Below, in pieces: positions 24,182-36,554 of a stretch of DNA of 64,000 nt. A program made the position numbers and the translations under genes. Source of the DNA: Actinernus sp. WN-2022 (lineage: Eukaryota > Cnidaria > Anthozoa > Actiniaria > Actinernidae); contig JAOWCC010000569.1 of assembly GCA_030867875.1 (NCBI GenBank), positions 186,001-250,000 of the forward strand, written 5' to 3'. Position 1 is the first letter of the stretch; the number at the start of each line of letters is the position of its first letter. The notes beneath the pieces are model-generated. The model had not been told where the DNA came from. It did not search any database and saw only the letters and a program-made list of their open reading frames with translations.

Positions 24182-26035
24182 TCATTCAGTAGAAAGATTT
24201 CAAATCCTTGGCGAATTTTAATTTAACCGAGTAATTACTAAGAAATTGGCGAAATTCGAGTTTCTAGGTTTTTGGTTTGCCATAGTCCAGCAACGGTCAC
24301 AACACGTGCGATATAACAGCGAGTATCAATGTTAGCTTAACCAGTGTCGTTTTTGGATACCAGATAGAATATTAACAAATTGGTGAAAATAAATAACACT
24401 CTAGAGCTCTTACTGCAGGAATCTCTGTAACACTTGATCGCGCACAGCGTGTGATTATCAATCACTTGATCTGACTCCTGTGATCACTAATATCCATATG
24501 AAACAACTCCAATGAATCCGGCAACACTCTGAGAGAGCGTATCTGGGACCCCATCTCAGCGCGGACCTTGAAGGTCAAAAACCCGACCCCATCCAGTGAC
24601 CTGCACATACTCACTAGAATATTAACAAAATGGTGATAATAGAGTCAGACACTCTAAAGCTCTTACTGAAGGAGTCTCTCTACACACTTGATCGAGCATC
24701 ACTTCTTAAAGTGCCTATGAACCTTATTTTTTTTATTTTAGATATCAATTCTACATCAAGTGAATAGTAGAATGGTACAATATATCTTGCTTTGAATGCT
24801 GTGCCGCTGAGTTAAGGAGGTTTTAATATCCAAAATGCTGATTACATGACATCAGGGGAGGCATCGATTTTTAAACAAAAAATGTTGTTACAATTAAACA
24901 CATTTTTCAAATCATCAGTGTTATACCCATGAAATAGAATGATGTTAGAAATTTGTTTTCCTATATCAGTAGAAACGCCCATCCACAACCACTAAGAAGT
25001 GATTGCAGATACCTCCCCTGACGTCATGTAATTAGCATTTTGGATATTAAAACTTCGTTAACTCAGCGGCACAGCATTCAAAGCAAAATCTATTTTACCA
25101 TTCTACTATTCACTTGATTTAGAATTGATATCTAAAATAAAAAAATAAGGTTCATGGGCACTTTAACTAAGCCCTCCGGTGAGGCACCGCTTTGATCATA
25201 AACTAACTGTCATGCAGAACAGTAACAGTGATTATGTATATATCAGATATTGAACTGTTTGATACTCAGTTGTCCTTGATCGCGCATAGCGTGTGATTAG
25301 CAATCTCTTGATCACTCTTCTGATCACTAATACCTCCAAATAAAATAACTCCAATGAATCCAGCAATTAATTCAGAGGAAGAAAGTTGCATATAGGATGT
25401 TCTCGGGTTGGCAGCAAATTATTAGCTTTGATAATCGTGGGTTTGTATGTTACTAACATGCGGCCCTCTTTCTACTCATAAGAAAACAAAAGGAAGAGCT
25501 TCTCGGTGATGCGAAACGCGCACTCTTTCTGCGTGAATGATCGTTAAGTCTTGGGAACTACTAGCTTTGGTTGCGTTCGTTGATTTTTAAGTAAACACGC
25601 ACGATACTTAAAGAGATGTGTAAATTCCAAGATGAACACTGCAAGCCACGACAAATAATCAAAAACAATATACCTATCGAACCTTTTCCTTTGTAGCAAG
25701 GATGGTACGATACAAATTAAGGAACCAGCACTCAGCAGTTCCATTTTGATCATATTCACGAATGGCTTATTTTAATATGGACCAAAACACGGGCCCTTTT
25801 TCTGTACGGTTGATATTTAAGTAGAAACATTTCAAATCCTTGGCGAATATTATGAGAGTAATTACCTAGAAATTGGCGCACTTCGACATTTGAGTTAGTA
25901 TTTTGTAAGTTTTTGGTTTGCCATAGTCAAGCAACGGTCACAACACGTGCGATATAACAGCGAGTATCAATGTTAGCTGGCTCAGAGATGGAATATTATC
26001 AAATTGGTAAAAACTAGAGACCACTTTGGAGCTCA
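24182..26035. repeat. copy 1 of a long interspersed repeat
   Basis: Blocks such as GCAACGGTCACAACACGTGCGATATAACAGCGAG (twice, at 24292 and 25931), CTCCAATGAATCC and GGAAGAGCTTCTCGGTGATGCGAAACGCGC recur at 28190-29270 and, inverted, at 50130-51200. No convincing protein is encoded, although the segment around LLSAGSLIC on the opposite strand (25740-25680) stays open in two copies. A MITE (24711-25165) is inserted in this copy only. Confidence 0.6.
24711..25165. mobile_element. foldback element with about 155-bp arms
   Basis: The left arm begins AAAGTGCCTATGAACCTTAT and the right arm ends ATAAGGTTCATGGGCACTTT. Complementarity extends through ATCAATTCTACATCAAGTGA and GGCACAGCATTCAAAGCA to CTGACGTCATGTAAT. 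It is absent at the same place in the related repeat copy at 28880-28900, which serves as an empty site. Confidence 0.75.
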
Positions 26036-26931
26036 AAAACGTTTCCTTACTTCAGTTTTAAAGATATGAAGTCTTAAGCCTTAGTTACTTATGTTCGGTT
26101 GCTCTTTCCATTTCTGGAACCCATGTTATGCTAGCAACACAGTTTGTGATTGACAAGGTCACGTGATCTCTAGCTGTAAAAAAGCCTATTTGGAATTCCT
26201 CAAAAACTGACTCGTATGTACATGTAACTGCCAACTTGATTCGTTTCTGATTTCTTTGCATTGAAATTTCAGAACAAAGGTACAAAATCAGTTGTCGTTT
26301 CCACATCAGCGATCAATGATTAGATCTTAACTGGCCCTGAAGACTGAACACGTTCTGTACAAGGCATCTTTTGAAGTCAGTAAAGTGCCATACTTTAGTT
26401 TGAAGCTGCAAAACCTTTCAGCAAGCTAACAACTTATGTGTCTGTATGTTTTATCGTTTTTCTTGAAAGTCGGGTCGACAAGAAGCGAAGAGTTAGATAA
26501 ACTTTTAAAAGTACTTCTTTAACAAAGGATTCCTCATGAGCTTCTCCTGTCACGTCTTTCGGTGTTACTTGAATCTCTTGGGATTGATTGCTCACAACCA
26601 ATAGAGTCTGCAAAGGAGATTGTGTCCGGGCCCATGGTGCTTTGCACACGCATATAATTTTCGTAGGCTACGAAAATCAGAAAGATCGGTGTTGTTGTTG
26701 TGTGACTCTCGAATCTTTCGAAATCCATCTGTAGTTTGGGCCATCCTGTAAATATTTATAGATATATATATGCTTAACTTTTGTATATATACCTTTTTAA
26801 ATAAAGCTTTAGTCGAATATTTCTTCATGTCCCGGCCTAGAAGTGGCGAGTAGAGGAATGGCGAAGAAAGAACAGACAGCGAAGCGACTCGACAAATAAT
26901 GCTACAGCAGTCCACATTTTTCTTTCTCTAG

Positions 26932-27330
26932 GTCTACAAGAGAACACTTGTGGTTCAAAAGGACTACTACGTGAGTTTCCTGGGGATTTGCTGCACTAAG
27001 GGACCGGTGAGTTTCATTGGAAGTACATTAAGCAACCACTTCTGTTCTGGCATCAAGACCATGCATTCGTAATTATATTTTCGCACGGCTCGGCTCCACT
27101 GAGGTGTAACAACTTATCTGTATATGTGTGAAACTTCAGATTTGCATATTTTTATTAGCAGAGAAAGCAATTTGCAATGCCTTTAATCTTTTTTTTCATC
27201 CTCCAGTACGTCCAGAAAGTCTTGCTACCAAAACTACGACCGCGGGATCAAACTCCAATCTGCCGAGTTCAACTGTTTCTTCGCTGTGAGTTTGACTAGA
27301 GTGCGAGTACGACATTTCATTTTGCACTCA
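26932..27330 (+). other. possible pair of short exons
   Basis: A 75-bp open segment (26932-27006) lies between TTTCTTTCTCTAG and GGACCG|GTGAGTTT. Some 200 bp later an acceptor-like TTTTTTCATCCTCCAG precedes 27208, after which an in-frame stop follows within 31 codons. Both segments are short and contain a few cysteines. No upstream exon or homology supports them, so this is a weak call. Confidence 0.25.
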
Positions 27331-27785
27331 AAATATATCATTCGCAAGGAAAGTAGAGATCTTCAAATACAGCTAAACAATGCTGGAGACATGAAAACAA
27401 GCTACCAACAGTATTTGTTTGCTTGTAGAATTATGAAAAGTCGCACTAATTCGAATCTAAAGTCAGTACAACTGGCTTCCTGTTGAGTACTGTTCAAATC
27501 ATATTCGAAGCATCCAGGGAAAATTCATGGGCTCGATTGGGTTTTTAAACAGGTAGAAATTATGAAATGCGTTACCCAAAGTGTATGTGTACTTCTTTTA
27601 TGAAACTTATAAACAATCGAGAGCATTTTAGTTCGACTAAAAGCTAGCCTTTAATTTATGCGGCCGTTAATAAACAAACTACATGTAATCATAACATTGG
27701 CACAAGCCCCATGGGCTCGGACACAGGGTCTTTAAGGAACAAAGGCACAATTGAAATCATTTCCATATCAGTGTCGTACATGCCC

Positions 27786-27869
27786 TATAAAGTTTGGCAC
27801 ATCAGCCGCTCGTTGTTAGTCATCGCTGTGAATCGACTTTCATCGAACCTCTGAAGCCTCGCACTGCAG
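27786..27869 (+). promoter_or_regulatory. candidate TATA promoter and 5' UTR exon
   Basis: A TATAAAG box at 27786-27792 is followed about 75 bp later by a good splice donor (CTGCAG|GTAACA, exon end at 27869) with no long frame between. This fits a non-coding first exon. The next good coding exon on this strand is the signal-peptide exon at 30764, so it may be the start of that gene; the link is inferred. Confidence 0.35.
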
Positions 27870-28189
27870 GTAACATGTTTTTTTGTTTCATTTTAAATAT
27901 TTCTTGAACTTTAGTTCGCATCAAGAAGTTGGAAAGCACGTTCCGGGCTTGTGCCGGCACAAACCAATGAAACTGACTAAATTACGAAAGCTGCACATAT
28001 TTTTACAATAGTGACTGCAGAAGCACTGACGGAAGCAAGCGCACAGCCCAGTAGTTGAAAACCTGAACACCAAGAACAGTTTGTGAGTTGTTAGTAAAGA
28101 AAAAAGTCATTTTAGTCAACATGTTAAATATTTCTTCAAATGATTGCAAAGCCCAATTAATTAACTATCTTGGCTGCATTCTGGATTTA

Positions 28190-29270
28190 CGGTCATTGAT
28201 TTTCAAGTAAACACGCACGAAACTTAAAGAGAATTGTTTCCAAGATGAACACTGCAAGCTCTGAAACTTTTTCTCTGTAGCAAGGATGGTATGCAACAAA
28301 TTAAGGAACCAGCACTTAGCAGTTCCATTTTTATCATATTCACGAATGGTTTATTTATGGACCAAAACACATCCTCTTTCTGCATGGTTGATATTTAAGT
28401 AGAAACATTTCAAATCCTTGGCGAATATTATGAGAGTAATTACGTAGAAATTGGCGCACTTCGAGATTTGAGTTATAATTTTGGTTTACAATAGTCAAGC
28501 AACGGTCACAACACGTGCGATAGAAGAGCGAGTATCAATATTAGCTGGCTCAGTTACTGATAGATATTAACAAATTGGTGAATATAGAGAACACTCTAGA
28601 GAAATCTGTAGGAATCTCTGTAGGAATCTCTGTAACACTTCACCGTGCACAGTGTGTGATTATCAATCTCTTGATCACTCTTATGATCACTAATATCTCC
28701 ATATGAAATAATTACAATGAATCCAGCAATACTCTTAGAGAGCGTATCTGGGACTCCATCTCGGACCTTGAAGGTCATCCAGTCGCCCGCACATACTCAC
28801 TAGAATATTAACAAATTGGTGATAACAGAGTCAGGCACTCTAAAGCTCTTACTGTAGGAGCCTCTCTACACACTTGATTGAGCATCACTTCTTAATTAAG
28901 CCCTCCGGTGATGCACGGCCGCTTTGATCATAAACTGTCATGCAGAACAGTAACTGATTATGTAAATATCAGATATTGAACTGTTTGATACTCAGTTGTC
29001 CTTGATCGCGCATAGCGTGTGATTAGCAATCTCTTGGTCACTCTTCTGATCACTAATACCTCCAAATAAAATAACTCCAATGAATCCAGCAATTAATTCA
29101 GAGGAAGAAAGTTGCATATAGGATGTTCTAGGGTTTGCAGCAAATTATTAGCTTTGATAATCGTGGGTTTGTATGTTACTGACATGCGGCCCTCTTTCTA
29201 CTCATAAGAAAACAAAAGGAAGAGCTTCTCGGTGATTCGAAACGCGCACTCTTTCTTTTTGTTATTTGTA
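28190..29270. repeat. copy 2 of the long interspersed repeat
   Basis: It aligns by eye with 24182-25770 in the same orientation, including CAAGCAACGGTCACAACACGTGCGAT, CTTGATCGCGCATAGCGTG and AGAAAACAAAAGGAAGAGCTTCTCGGTGAT. A further inverted scrap lies at about 29745-29850. No gene is supported within it. Confidence 0.6.
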
Positions 29271-30216
29271 TTCACTGGAAACGATAGACAATCTATTTGT
29301 TGAATGTATAGAATCTAAACATCTATTTTGAAGTAATGGACTGGTTGGAAGAGTTAGATATATTATTACCTGAATCAAATATAGTGAATATTATTTTGGG
29401 GGTGGAAGTATTGGTATTGTATAAAACAAATTCCATCTCTGTCCCTTTTAAAAAAAAAAAACATTTAAGATATTCCCAGAAAGTCGAATTAAAGTGGCAA
29501 AATCTAAGAACAATATTATGGTGCATCTTCAGAAGTGGGAAAAAATAATATTTTACCACAATTGTCAGTAATCTCGCAATTTGATTGGTCGATGTGCGGT
29601 GGTAAATGAGAGTTCAAACAACGGTGCTGACGTGAGAAAGTTATAGACAATGCTGGCTCTTTCAAAGCTGTCACGCTTTGTAACGAAACTTCCTTGTACG
29701 TTTTCGGCTGTGCCTTGTGAGTCCGCAACAAATTTCTTAAATTTCGAAGTGCGCCAATTTCTACGTAATTACTCTAATAATATTCGCCAAGGATTTGACT
29801 GAAATGTTTCTACTGAATGATCAACCATGCAGAAAGATGGCATGTTTAGAGCCATAAACAAGCCATTTCATCAGGATGGTTACAAATCTTAGAGCGCTTT
29901 CCATTTACACGAACTGACTCGTCTGATTGGCCAGTTCTTAAATGGAATAATTAATGATGGTGAAAACCAATCCCAGCTCAGTATTCAGATCACATGCACA
30001 GTACTGTAAATCCCAATATAATTATTAATGAGTAGATTAACTTTTGATAAAGATTTCGTACTCAGCTAATAAGTATGCATAAGTTTTGAGAAAGATCTGT
30101 AACTCCTATGGGACATACATGGTCATTTCAAGTTCCATAATTAGAATAACACAGAATTACACAACAATAATGTGCATTCCAATTATTGTTGCATTTCACA
30201 AGCACGATCAAATATA

Positions 30217-30570
30217 CCCTGGTCCCAGAGGCTTTTCGAGAACGGAGCAGTGAAGCGGCGATCAGAGTAGCCCACAACCATTTCTCACTATCATGCGAAC
30301 GATAGGTGCCAATCAACATCACTAGATCAATTAACGAGGAACCAATTACAACACGCTAGACAATAGCCAATCAGAGAACGCTATAAGGTAATTAGATATT
30401 CCTCCAATCATGAGGAAAGGACAGATCTTGTCCATAGTTCAAATCTATTGGCACGGTACGATCAGTCAACGGTCGTGGGCTACCAGAGGCTTTCTTCTCT
30501 GTTCCCTTCTCGCCGCTTCGCAGCTCTGTTCTCTTATCTCCCACGGAAGAAAGCCTCTGGGACCAGGGTA
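30217..30570. mobile_element. non-autonomous TIR element
   Basis: The ends ACCCTGGTCCCAGAGGCTTT and AAAGCCTCTGGGACCAGGGT are inverse. The interior contains partially inverted GTGAAGCGGCGATCAGAGTAGCCCACAACC and GGTCGTGGGCTACCAGAGGC pieces. It is about 354 bp and non-coding. Confidence 0.7.
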
Positions 30571-30692
30571 GATAAAATATTCGCGTCCGATCTTTATGGT
30601 CATTTACAATGGCTGGCTCGCCGAAGCGGCTCGCCGAAGCGGCTCGCCATTGTAAATGACGATAAAGATCATCCGCTCATATTTTATCTACC
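30567..30692. repeat. perfect-core hairpin
   Basis: The arms GTCATTTACAATGGC and GCCATTGTAAATGAC, flanked by inverse GGTAGATAAAATAT/ATATTTTATCTACC ends, enclose tandem copies of GGCTCGCCGAAGC. It directly adjoins the TIR element and precedes the signal-peptide exon by about 70 bp. Confidence 0.75.
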
Positions 30693-30763
30693 ACATAATT
30701 AATCAAACATTTTACATCTTGTACAATCGTGCTGTTTGGAATAGGAACTTTCAAGAAAATAAC

Positions 30764-33700
30764 ATGATGCTCAAGTTGACTTTGGCTTGCTTGGTAATCG
30801 CCTGCTTTGTGACAGCAGAGACAGCGAGGATACCTAGAGAGGGGATACCTGGATCATATTATAAGATTGCTAAACGCCTTTGGCCAAAGGTATGTTATAT
30901 CTAAGTGGGGTAATAATAATAATTAATATTATTCAGTTCTTAAGTATCCCAAATTTTGATTGGTTGATTCACCTGCAGATAATTGTGCACAAATAAACGT
31001 TTGCTGCAGGTATTGCTGTGAGCATGCGCAGTGCTGTTCAACAACAAATCCCAACATGACTGCTAGGTTTCAAGAGAGTTCAGAGGAGGAAATTGTGAGC
31101 ATTTTGGATGCCCAAAGTACTGAATAATAAAACTATTATTGGAACTACGGCTATCGCAAAATATGATGAATTGTCTCGCTACCAGTTATTTGCCGATGCC
31201 ACAGACAATTCATCAAAAATTCGTTTCAAAAACACATTTGTAAATTGGCTTATTTTTAATCATGAACTGGGAATTTGTCTATGAAAGCACAGGTAGCCCA
31301 CAATCACCACACTGCTGGCTAAGCGGCAAGATTCGAGATTCACGGGCAGGCGGTGTTCCAAATCTTCGACATTTTGAATAATTAACATGCGCACGCACTA
31401 TTTTCTGGGTACATCGATGGACAAGATTAATAGTACTGGCTAGGCGACCCCGAAGGCGAAGAATGTGCTAAACAATCCATTAAAAATCTAACTGAGTCGT
31501 GGTACTGGGCGGCCAATGTGCTTATCAATGCCCGAGGAAAGTGTGTACTACTTCTGGAGCATGTTCATGGCCATGGGCATTGTTTTGTCGGGACGGTTCG
31601 ACTATTCAACTTCGACAAACCGAGTGAATCTGCGATCGAATATTCCATTGGCTTGCTCGCTGTATTGGATTAATATTTGATAATGTCTTGTGCGAGTTGT
31701 GAAGATTTAGCTTTTTAAACACTACACGTGTGTGTATATTGCCCCGTTATGCATATTAACACTGCATTCAGGCAAATTAAGAGTTGATCTAGAATCACAC
31801 TTGGAGTTGGATAAGTCAAGGAACTCACAAGCTAGGTGCATGCATGTACTCTAAATTTTCCCGCGGACTTTGACTCGTTGTTACAGACAAATGTATATTG
31901 GGAAAACTGAAAACACGATTGCAAACTTCCCAGCACAGCTACATCCCTCGAATTTTGATCAGTTAATCTTTTACCTGGTATCTTAAGTTTACAGACAGTG
32001 AATATTTCAGAAATTCGATTTTACGGAAATTATTTGGCATCGGATTCCCATACAAACATAGCATTTCGCGCCATGTTTGCACCCCTTTCAAAATGTCGCA
32101 ATTTAACCGCGAACTGGTCTATTGTCAAACTGCTGTAGGTCAGTGTTGCATCTTATGAACTTTAATTGCCGGCTTATTAGTATACGTAATCAGATATGGA
32201 TTCGAGTGCAATTCGGGATTACTGATTTGAACGAGTGAGTTGTTCACAGAGTAACAATTTCCCGTAGGGCGAATGCAATTTGAGCTCTTTCAAAAATCTC
32301 ACGAGATCAAATTAACCCAGAATTGCACGAGAAAGCTATATGATTACTTGTTAATAATATTCATCCGCGTATTTGTGCTTTTTGTCGTGATGTTATTCAA
32401 AGGATTTTGCTTCAGTGTTTCAACTTCTCTCGGCTGTAAATGTGGAAATCTCTTTGTTATTGTTCTACATTATTGCAAAAGTTTGGAAAAACCACCAACT
32501 CTCAGTCAATCCAATCACAGGGAGCCTAAGTGTAATATGTGAAATTGTCAAAATATAGTTTGAACATCGTCTTTAAACTGTGTTTGGTTATTATTTATGT
32601 TAGTTTTGAACTTTTCCTAAAACAAATTTCCCCTTAAAATTCTCCCATAATTAATGGCAAGGGTGGAGAGTTCGTCTTGAAAAGCGATTCCAGCAATCAC
32701 AACAAGCTCCACAAAATGACAAATTTTATCAAGACATTCGCGTCGAATCGAGCTCAAACTTATGCAGAACACAGTACCATAATTATCTTACTTTTGTATG
32801 CATATAAAACGGTAACATCACAGCTACAAACGAAGAGAACCCAAGCAAACTCAGCTAAACTTTCTCATAGCAGCCATTTTGAATGCGACATCCCAAATCC
32901 GTTGCGTTTGCGCGGTCGTTCGTGGAGCCATGGCGCATAATTGATTACCACTGGGAGGTATTTAACAAATCGCATACATTTTGCCATTGTCCGTACTCGT
33001 ACTGATAATAGAAATGTCGTCATTTTTTCTGTATCAGAAAAATTCTTGTTATAATCCAAGATTTCTGAGCTCTGAGAGACCTATAGTCAGAAAGTCTGAA
33101 CCAAATTCGCCAAATCTTTCTCCACTCAAGAGAAAACTCACATTTTGCCAAATGGCACACTGCCAAGAAGTTTGACTCACCGATTAACTTCTCCTAGTGA
33201 TGAAATGCTTGTAAAACCCTCATTTTCTTGTTTTTGGAAGAGAAGTTAACAGCCATTTGAATTCACAACCCTCGCCGAAAAGCACTTTACAAAGCTGCCA
33301 CTGCTTACGAGTGACATCATTTTCATTGTCCGTACTTAAATTGAAAATAGCGGTGAGCCAATCAGAAAGCGATAAAATTGGATGTCGTTGCAAAAAGCCC
33401 AATCCACCATACCAAAGGCAGGACAATGCAGCGTTAGTAAAATCACCTCAAAGAACAATAGATCATTCTTAATCTCGATAATTACGGCAAGCATATGCAC
33501 GATCGCAGCAGAGTCAGAAGGCAGTTACCCGGGAAACATGTTCTAAAATAGCTCAAACCGGTCATACGCTGACTCACGGGTATAGTATATATGGACGCTC
33601 AATGTAATGGGCTCCTAGTTTTGGGGAATCTAACGCTAGCCAAATGTAACTTGCAAACGTTTTATCAAATATAAACAGTCAGGAGCCCATTACCAGGAGC

Positions 33701-35556
33701 GTGCATCTCCCAGATTAGGTATGTCCAACAGCAGAACAGATGATGTAGCTATTTTTAGCTTTCTGTTTCCCGCGTGAGAAGAAACAAAGGCCGTCACTTT
33801 TAACCAATCAGGATGCACTGAAAAATTGTAATTAACACTGTTCAAACTGCTAAAAATACTAAAGCGCAAGAGAACGCATACCAGAACTTCGCGATTATAA
33901 ATAGCCATATCGTCTACTGTGCTGTGGACGCTACCCATCACATAGGTGCGCTCCTGGTAATGGGCTCCTGAAACAGTGCATGACCCGAACGGCAACTGGC
34001 TGGAAGATCGATCAAAGAAAACACATGTTTTTTTAGGATGGAACCTATGTGAATATATGTTATTTCAGTTCAGTTGAATATGCAGGGAGACTATATATGG
34101 AACGGAATACTACCATGAAGTATATACCAAACCGCCATCGGAGAGTCGCGATGTACACAGAAAATCCCGAAGTGCACCCGATAAAACGATGAATAAATTA
34201 GCTAGGACCACTAACCCTAATAACTCATGTTCTGCACTTGCGCTCATCCACGAGTTAAAAATGATTTACAAAAGAGCCGTGCCTACTAACTATAATCTAA
34301 GGATAATGATAAGATTCATAGCACTGCTAATATAAATACTAGATAGTACATGTATGGCCATAATATAAGGAAACTATACATGTTAGAGTAAAATATTTAC
34401 TAATATATGATTGTTTTTTTTATTTTATCAGATATTTCTCCATAAACGCGGTTGTATTGCCCTGGGTGAATATGGTTGCAATAATAATGACGGAAAGTGC
34501 TGCAGACAGGGCGACGCGTTCACGGGAACAATGCGCAAATGTGTTGACACTGGAAGTTTCGGCAGCCCGTAAGTTCGCTCGTTCGTTCGTGTACGCAGTT
34601 GTCTTTGTTAAGGAGGAGTGGGGTAGGGAGATAAAAGAGTTCTTTTACAAATCTGACAAATCCCTGGGTGAGAGTTTGATCGAGAAATTAACAGCTGGCC
34701 TAAAAGCGAAGCATCACGGACAGCTCATCGCTTAGCCAAGGGCAATATCCCCCGCTTCCCATGTTCCTCTCTTGTAACTAAAGGCTTGACATACATATTA
34801 TCCTTATATTTGAGTAAAACTGTCATTTTCTTGTCTTCTATGGCAGATCGCGTGAAACCCGCTTTGCAAGTGACCTGTCTCAGCTAATAGAAGCGTGCAA
34901 AAAATATTATATTAAATGGTGTTAATCCAGGAGCCCATTACCAGGAGCGTCCATCTCCCATACTAGGTATGTGAGTCAGCGTACGACCGGATTGAGCTAT
35001 ATTTATAACAGATCTCACCGGGGAGTTCACGTGCCCACACTTTGGGAATCCAATGAAACCACAGTCAGGACAATGCAGCGTTATTAAAATCACCTCAAAA
35101 AACAATATATCATTCTTATTCTCGATAATTACGGCAAGCATATGCACGATACAGCAGGGTTAGAAGGCAGTTACCCGGGAAACGTGTTCTAAAAATAGCT
35201 CAAACCGGTCATACGCTGACTCACGGGTATAGTATATATGGACGCTCCTGGTAATGGGCTCCAGAGTGTTAAACAGTAGGCATGGACCATTTTTAGGGGG
35301 TGGTAAGGGGGATGTTATGGTGAGCTTGGCTGGGCAATATAAAAAAAATCATGCAAAGACCCAAAGCACCAAGTGCGAAACGAATTTTAAAATACAGACC
35401 TGGAACGAAAATGTTTGCGAGGGGATTTTTACCCAACCCCACCCCTCCTCAAGCATTTAATGGCTCCATCCTTCATTCCATCGTATTGTCGTGTTTGTGG
35501 TTATGATTGATTACGCTGTTTTATATTTCAGGGAATATAAGTGCCAGGAGGCTTAA
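30764..35556 (+). CDS. secreted cysteine-rich knottin-like peptide, three coding exons
   Basis: Exon A (30764-30889) opens with a start codon and a hydrophobic signal peptide (MMLKLTLACLVIACFVTA), then a short propeptide with an AKR site, and ends at donor AAAG|GTATGT in phase 0. Exon B (34432-34568) follows a T-rich tract and CAG. It encodes a Lys-Arg site directly before the first cysteine, then cysteines spaced C-x7-C-x6-C-C-x12-C, and ends at C|GTAAGT with two bases over. Exon C (35532-35556) completes that codon, adds the sixth cysteine and a stop, and is followed by AATAAA at 35777-35782. Phases agree at both junctions. A signal peptide, a dibasic-cleaved propeptide and a C-C-CC-C-C framework are the layout of inhibitor-cystine-knot peptides, including cnidarian venom and defence peptides. 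A toxin role is possible but not shown. The introns are 3.5 kb and about 1 kb. Confidence 0.7.
30905..33430. other. intron of the peptide gene, no other gene recognised
   Basis: The sequence is AT-rich. Open frames at 32273-32542 and 32677-32940 have no recognisable domain or splice context. Short self-complementary pieces occur at 33170-33250 (CTCACCGATTAACTTCTC / GAGAAGTTAAC). Nothing further is supported. Confidence 0.4.
33605..33968. mobile_element. MITE copies of the GGAGCCCATTACCAGGAGCG family
   Basis: 33690-33968 runs from GGAGCCCATTACCAGGAGCG to CGCTCCTGGTAATGGGCTCC. A partial copy ends at 33616 (GTAATGGGCTCC) and extends back to about 33450, with the same interior as 35100-35230. 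All lie in the large intron of the peptide gene. Confidence 0.65.
34926..35265. mobile_element. MITE with 7-bp target duplication, empty in the paralogous block
   Basis: The inverse ends contain GGAGCCCATTACCAGGAGCG and CGCTCCTGGTAATGGGCTCC. GTGTTAA flanks it on both sides (34919-34925 and 35266-35272). The duplicated block at 48358-48370 reads GGTGTTAATCAGTAGG with no insertion, which fixes the insertion limits. Confidence 0.85.
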
Positions 35557-36012
35557 ATACAAGAAGAGAAAACTGATGTTCTACATGCAGCTGTTACAAG
35601 TCAGGAACAAGTTAGAAACACATTTAACGCAACTACAGTGTGCTTTGTTTGCACAAATTGTACTTTACATGAGTTAAACACATTAGTTAGATATGCGTAC
35701 CCACCAAGCACATTCTGAGGAAGGCTTGCTCAAAGCGGATTGTTAATGACCTCCAATGCTAAGGATTGTACGAAACAATAAAAGGTTGGGTTTTCTGGAC
35801 ATGTGATCAAGTCTTACTTCCTTGGTTTGCTCTGTAGCTCTGGCTGCTAAAACATCAGTTCAGAATCGCGGTATTTCTTGCTCACCAAAGATTAACTGTA
35901 TCAGACTGCATGACATTGTATTTAAGAAAATATCCACACGTACTCGAGGTTTTTTTTTGGTTGGACCCCTCCACCTCGTTTAAACGGTTCAGACACACGC
36001 TGCAATACTGCG

Positions 36013-36440
36013 CGCAATATTGCCGGCAATTGTTGTTCACACGGTGCAATTTCTTGCGCGCAATGTTGCCGAAGTAGAACTCGATCGAACTTCTGCAACA
36101 TTGCCGGCAATTGTTGTTCACACGGTGCAATTTCTTGCGCGCAATGTTGCCGAAGTAGAACGCGATCCTACTTCTGTAACATTGCCGGCAATTGTTGTTC
36201 ACACGGTGCAATTTCTTGCGCGCAATGTTGCCGAAGTAGAACTCGATCCTACTTCTGTAACATTGCCGGCAATTGTTGTTCACACGGTGCAATTTCTTGC
36301 GCGCAATGTTGTCGAAGTAGAACTCGATCCTACTTCTGTAACATTGCCGGCAATTGTTGTTCACACGGTGCAATTTCTTGCGCGCAATGTTGCCGAAGTA
36401 GAACTCGATCCTACTTCTGTAACATTGCCGGCAATGTTGC
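36013..36440. repeat. 81-bp minisatellite, about 5 units
   Basis: Units of 81 bp (27 codons) contain ATTGTTGTTCACACGGTGCA, ATTTCTTGCGCGCAATGTTG and CCGAAGTAGAACTCGAT. Both strands stay open through the array, which explains the repetitive reading frames; I do not call them genes. It lies past the poly(A) signal of the peptide gene. Confidence 0.85.
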
Positions 36441-36554
36441 GCACAATGTTGCAGTGTGTGACCATACCTTAAGGTTTGGTATTAAAGAGTGCATTTCATT
36501 ATACCGTATGTGGTTCCAGAATATGTCCTGACCTCCTAACTTAATTTCAAAAAT

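Larger units (their letters stand above)
34205..36480 (+). repeat. segmental duplication, copy 1
   Basis: From CACTAACCCTAATAACTC onward this block is repeated at 47283-49500 in the same orientation. It includes exons B and C of the peptide gene, the 3' region and the 81-bp minisatellite. Exon A is not part of the duplicated block. Confidence 0.85.

Noticed and set aside
35882..36472. Repetitive frames on both strands (HRVNNNCRQC and LPAIVVHTVQFLARN types), also at 49017-49446
   Set aside because: By-products of the 81-bp minisatellite; open on both strands and varying with copy number.
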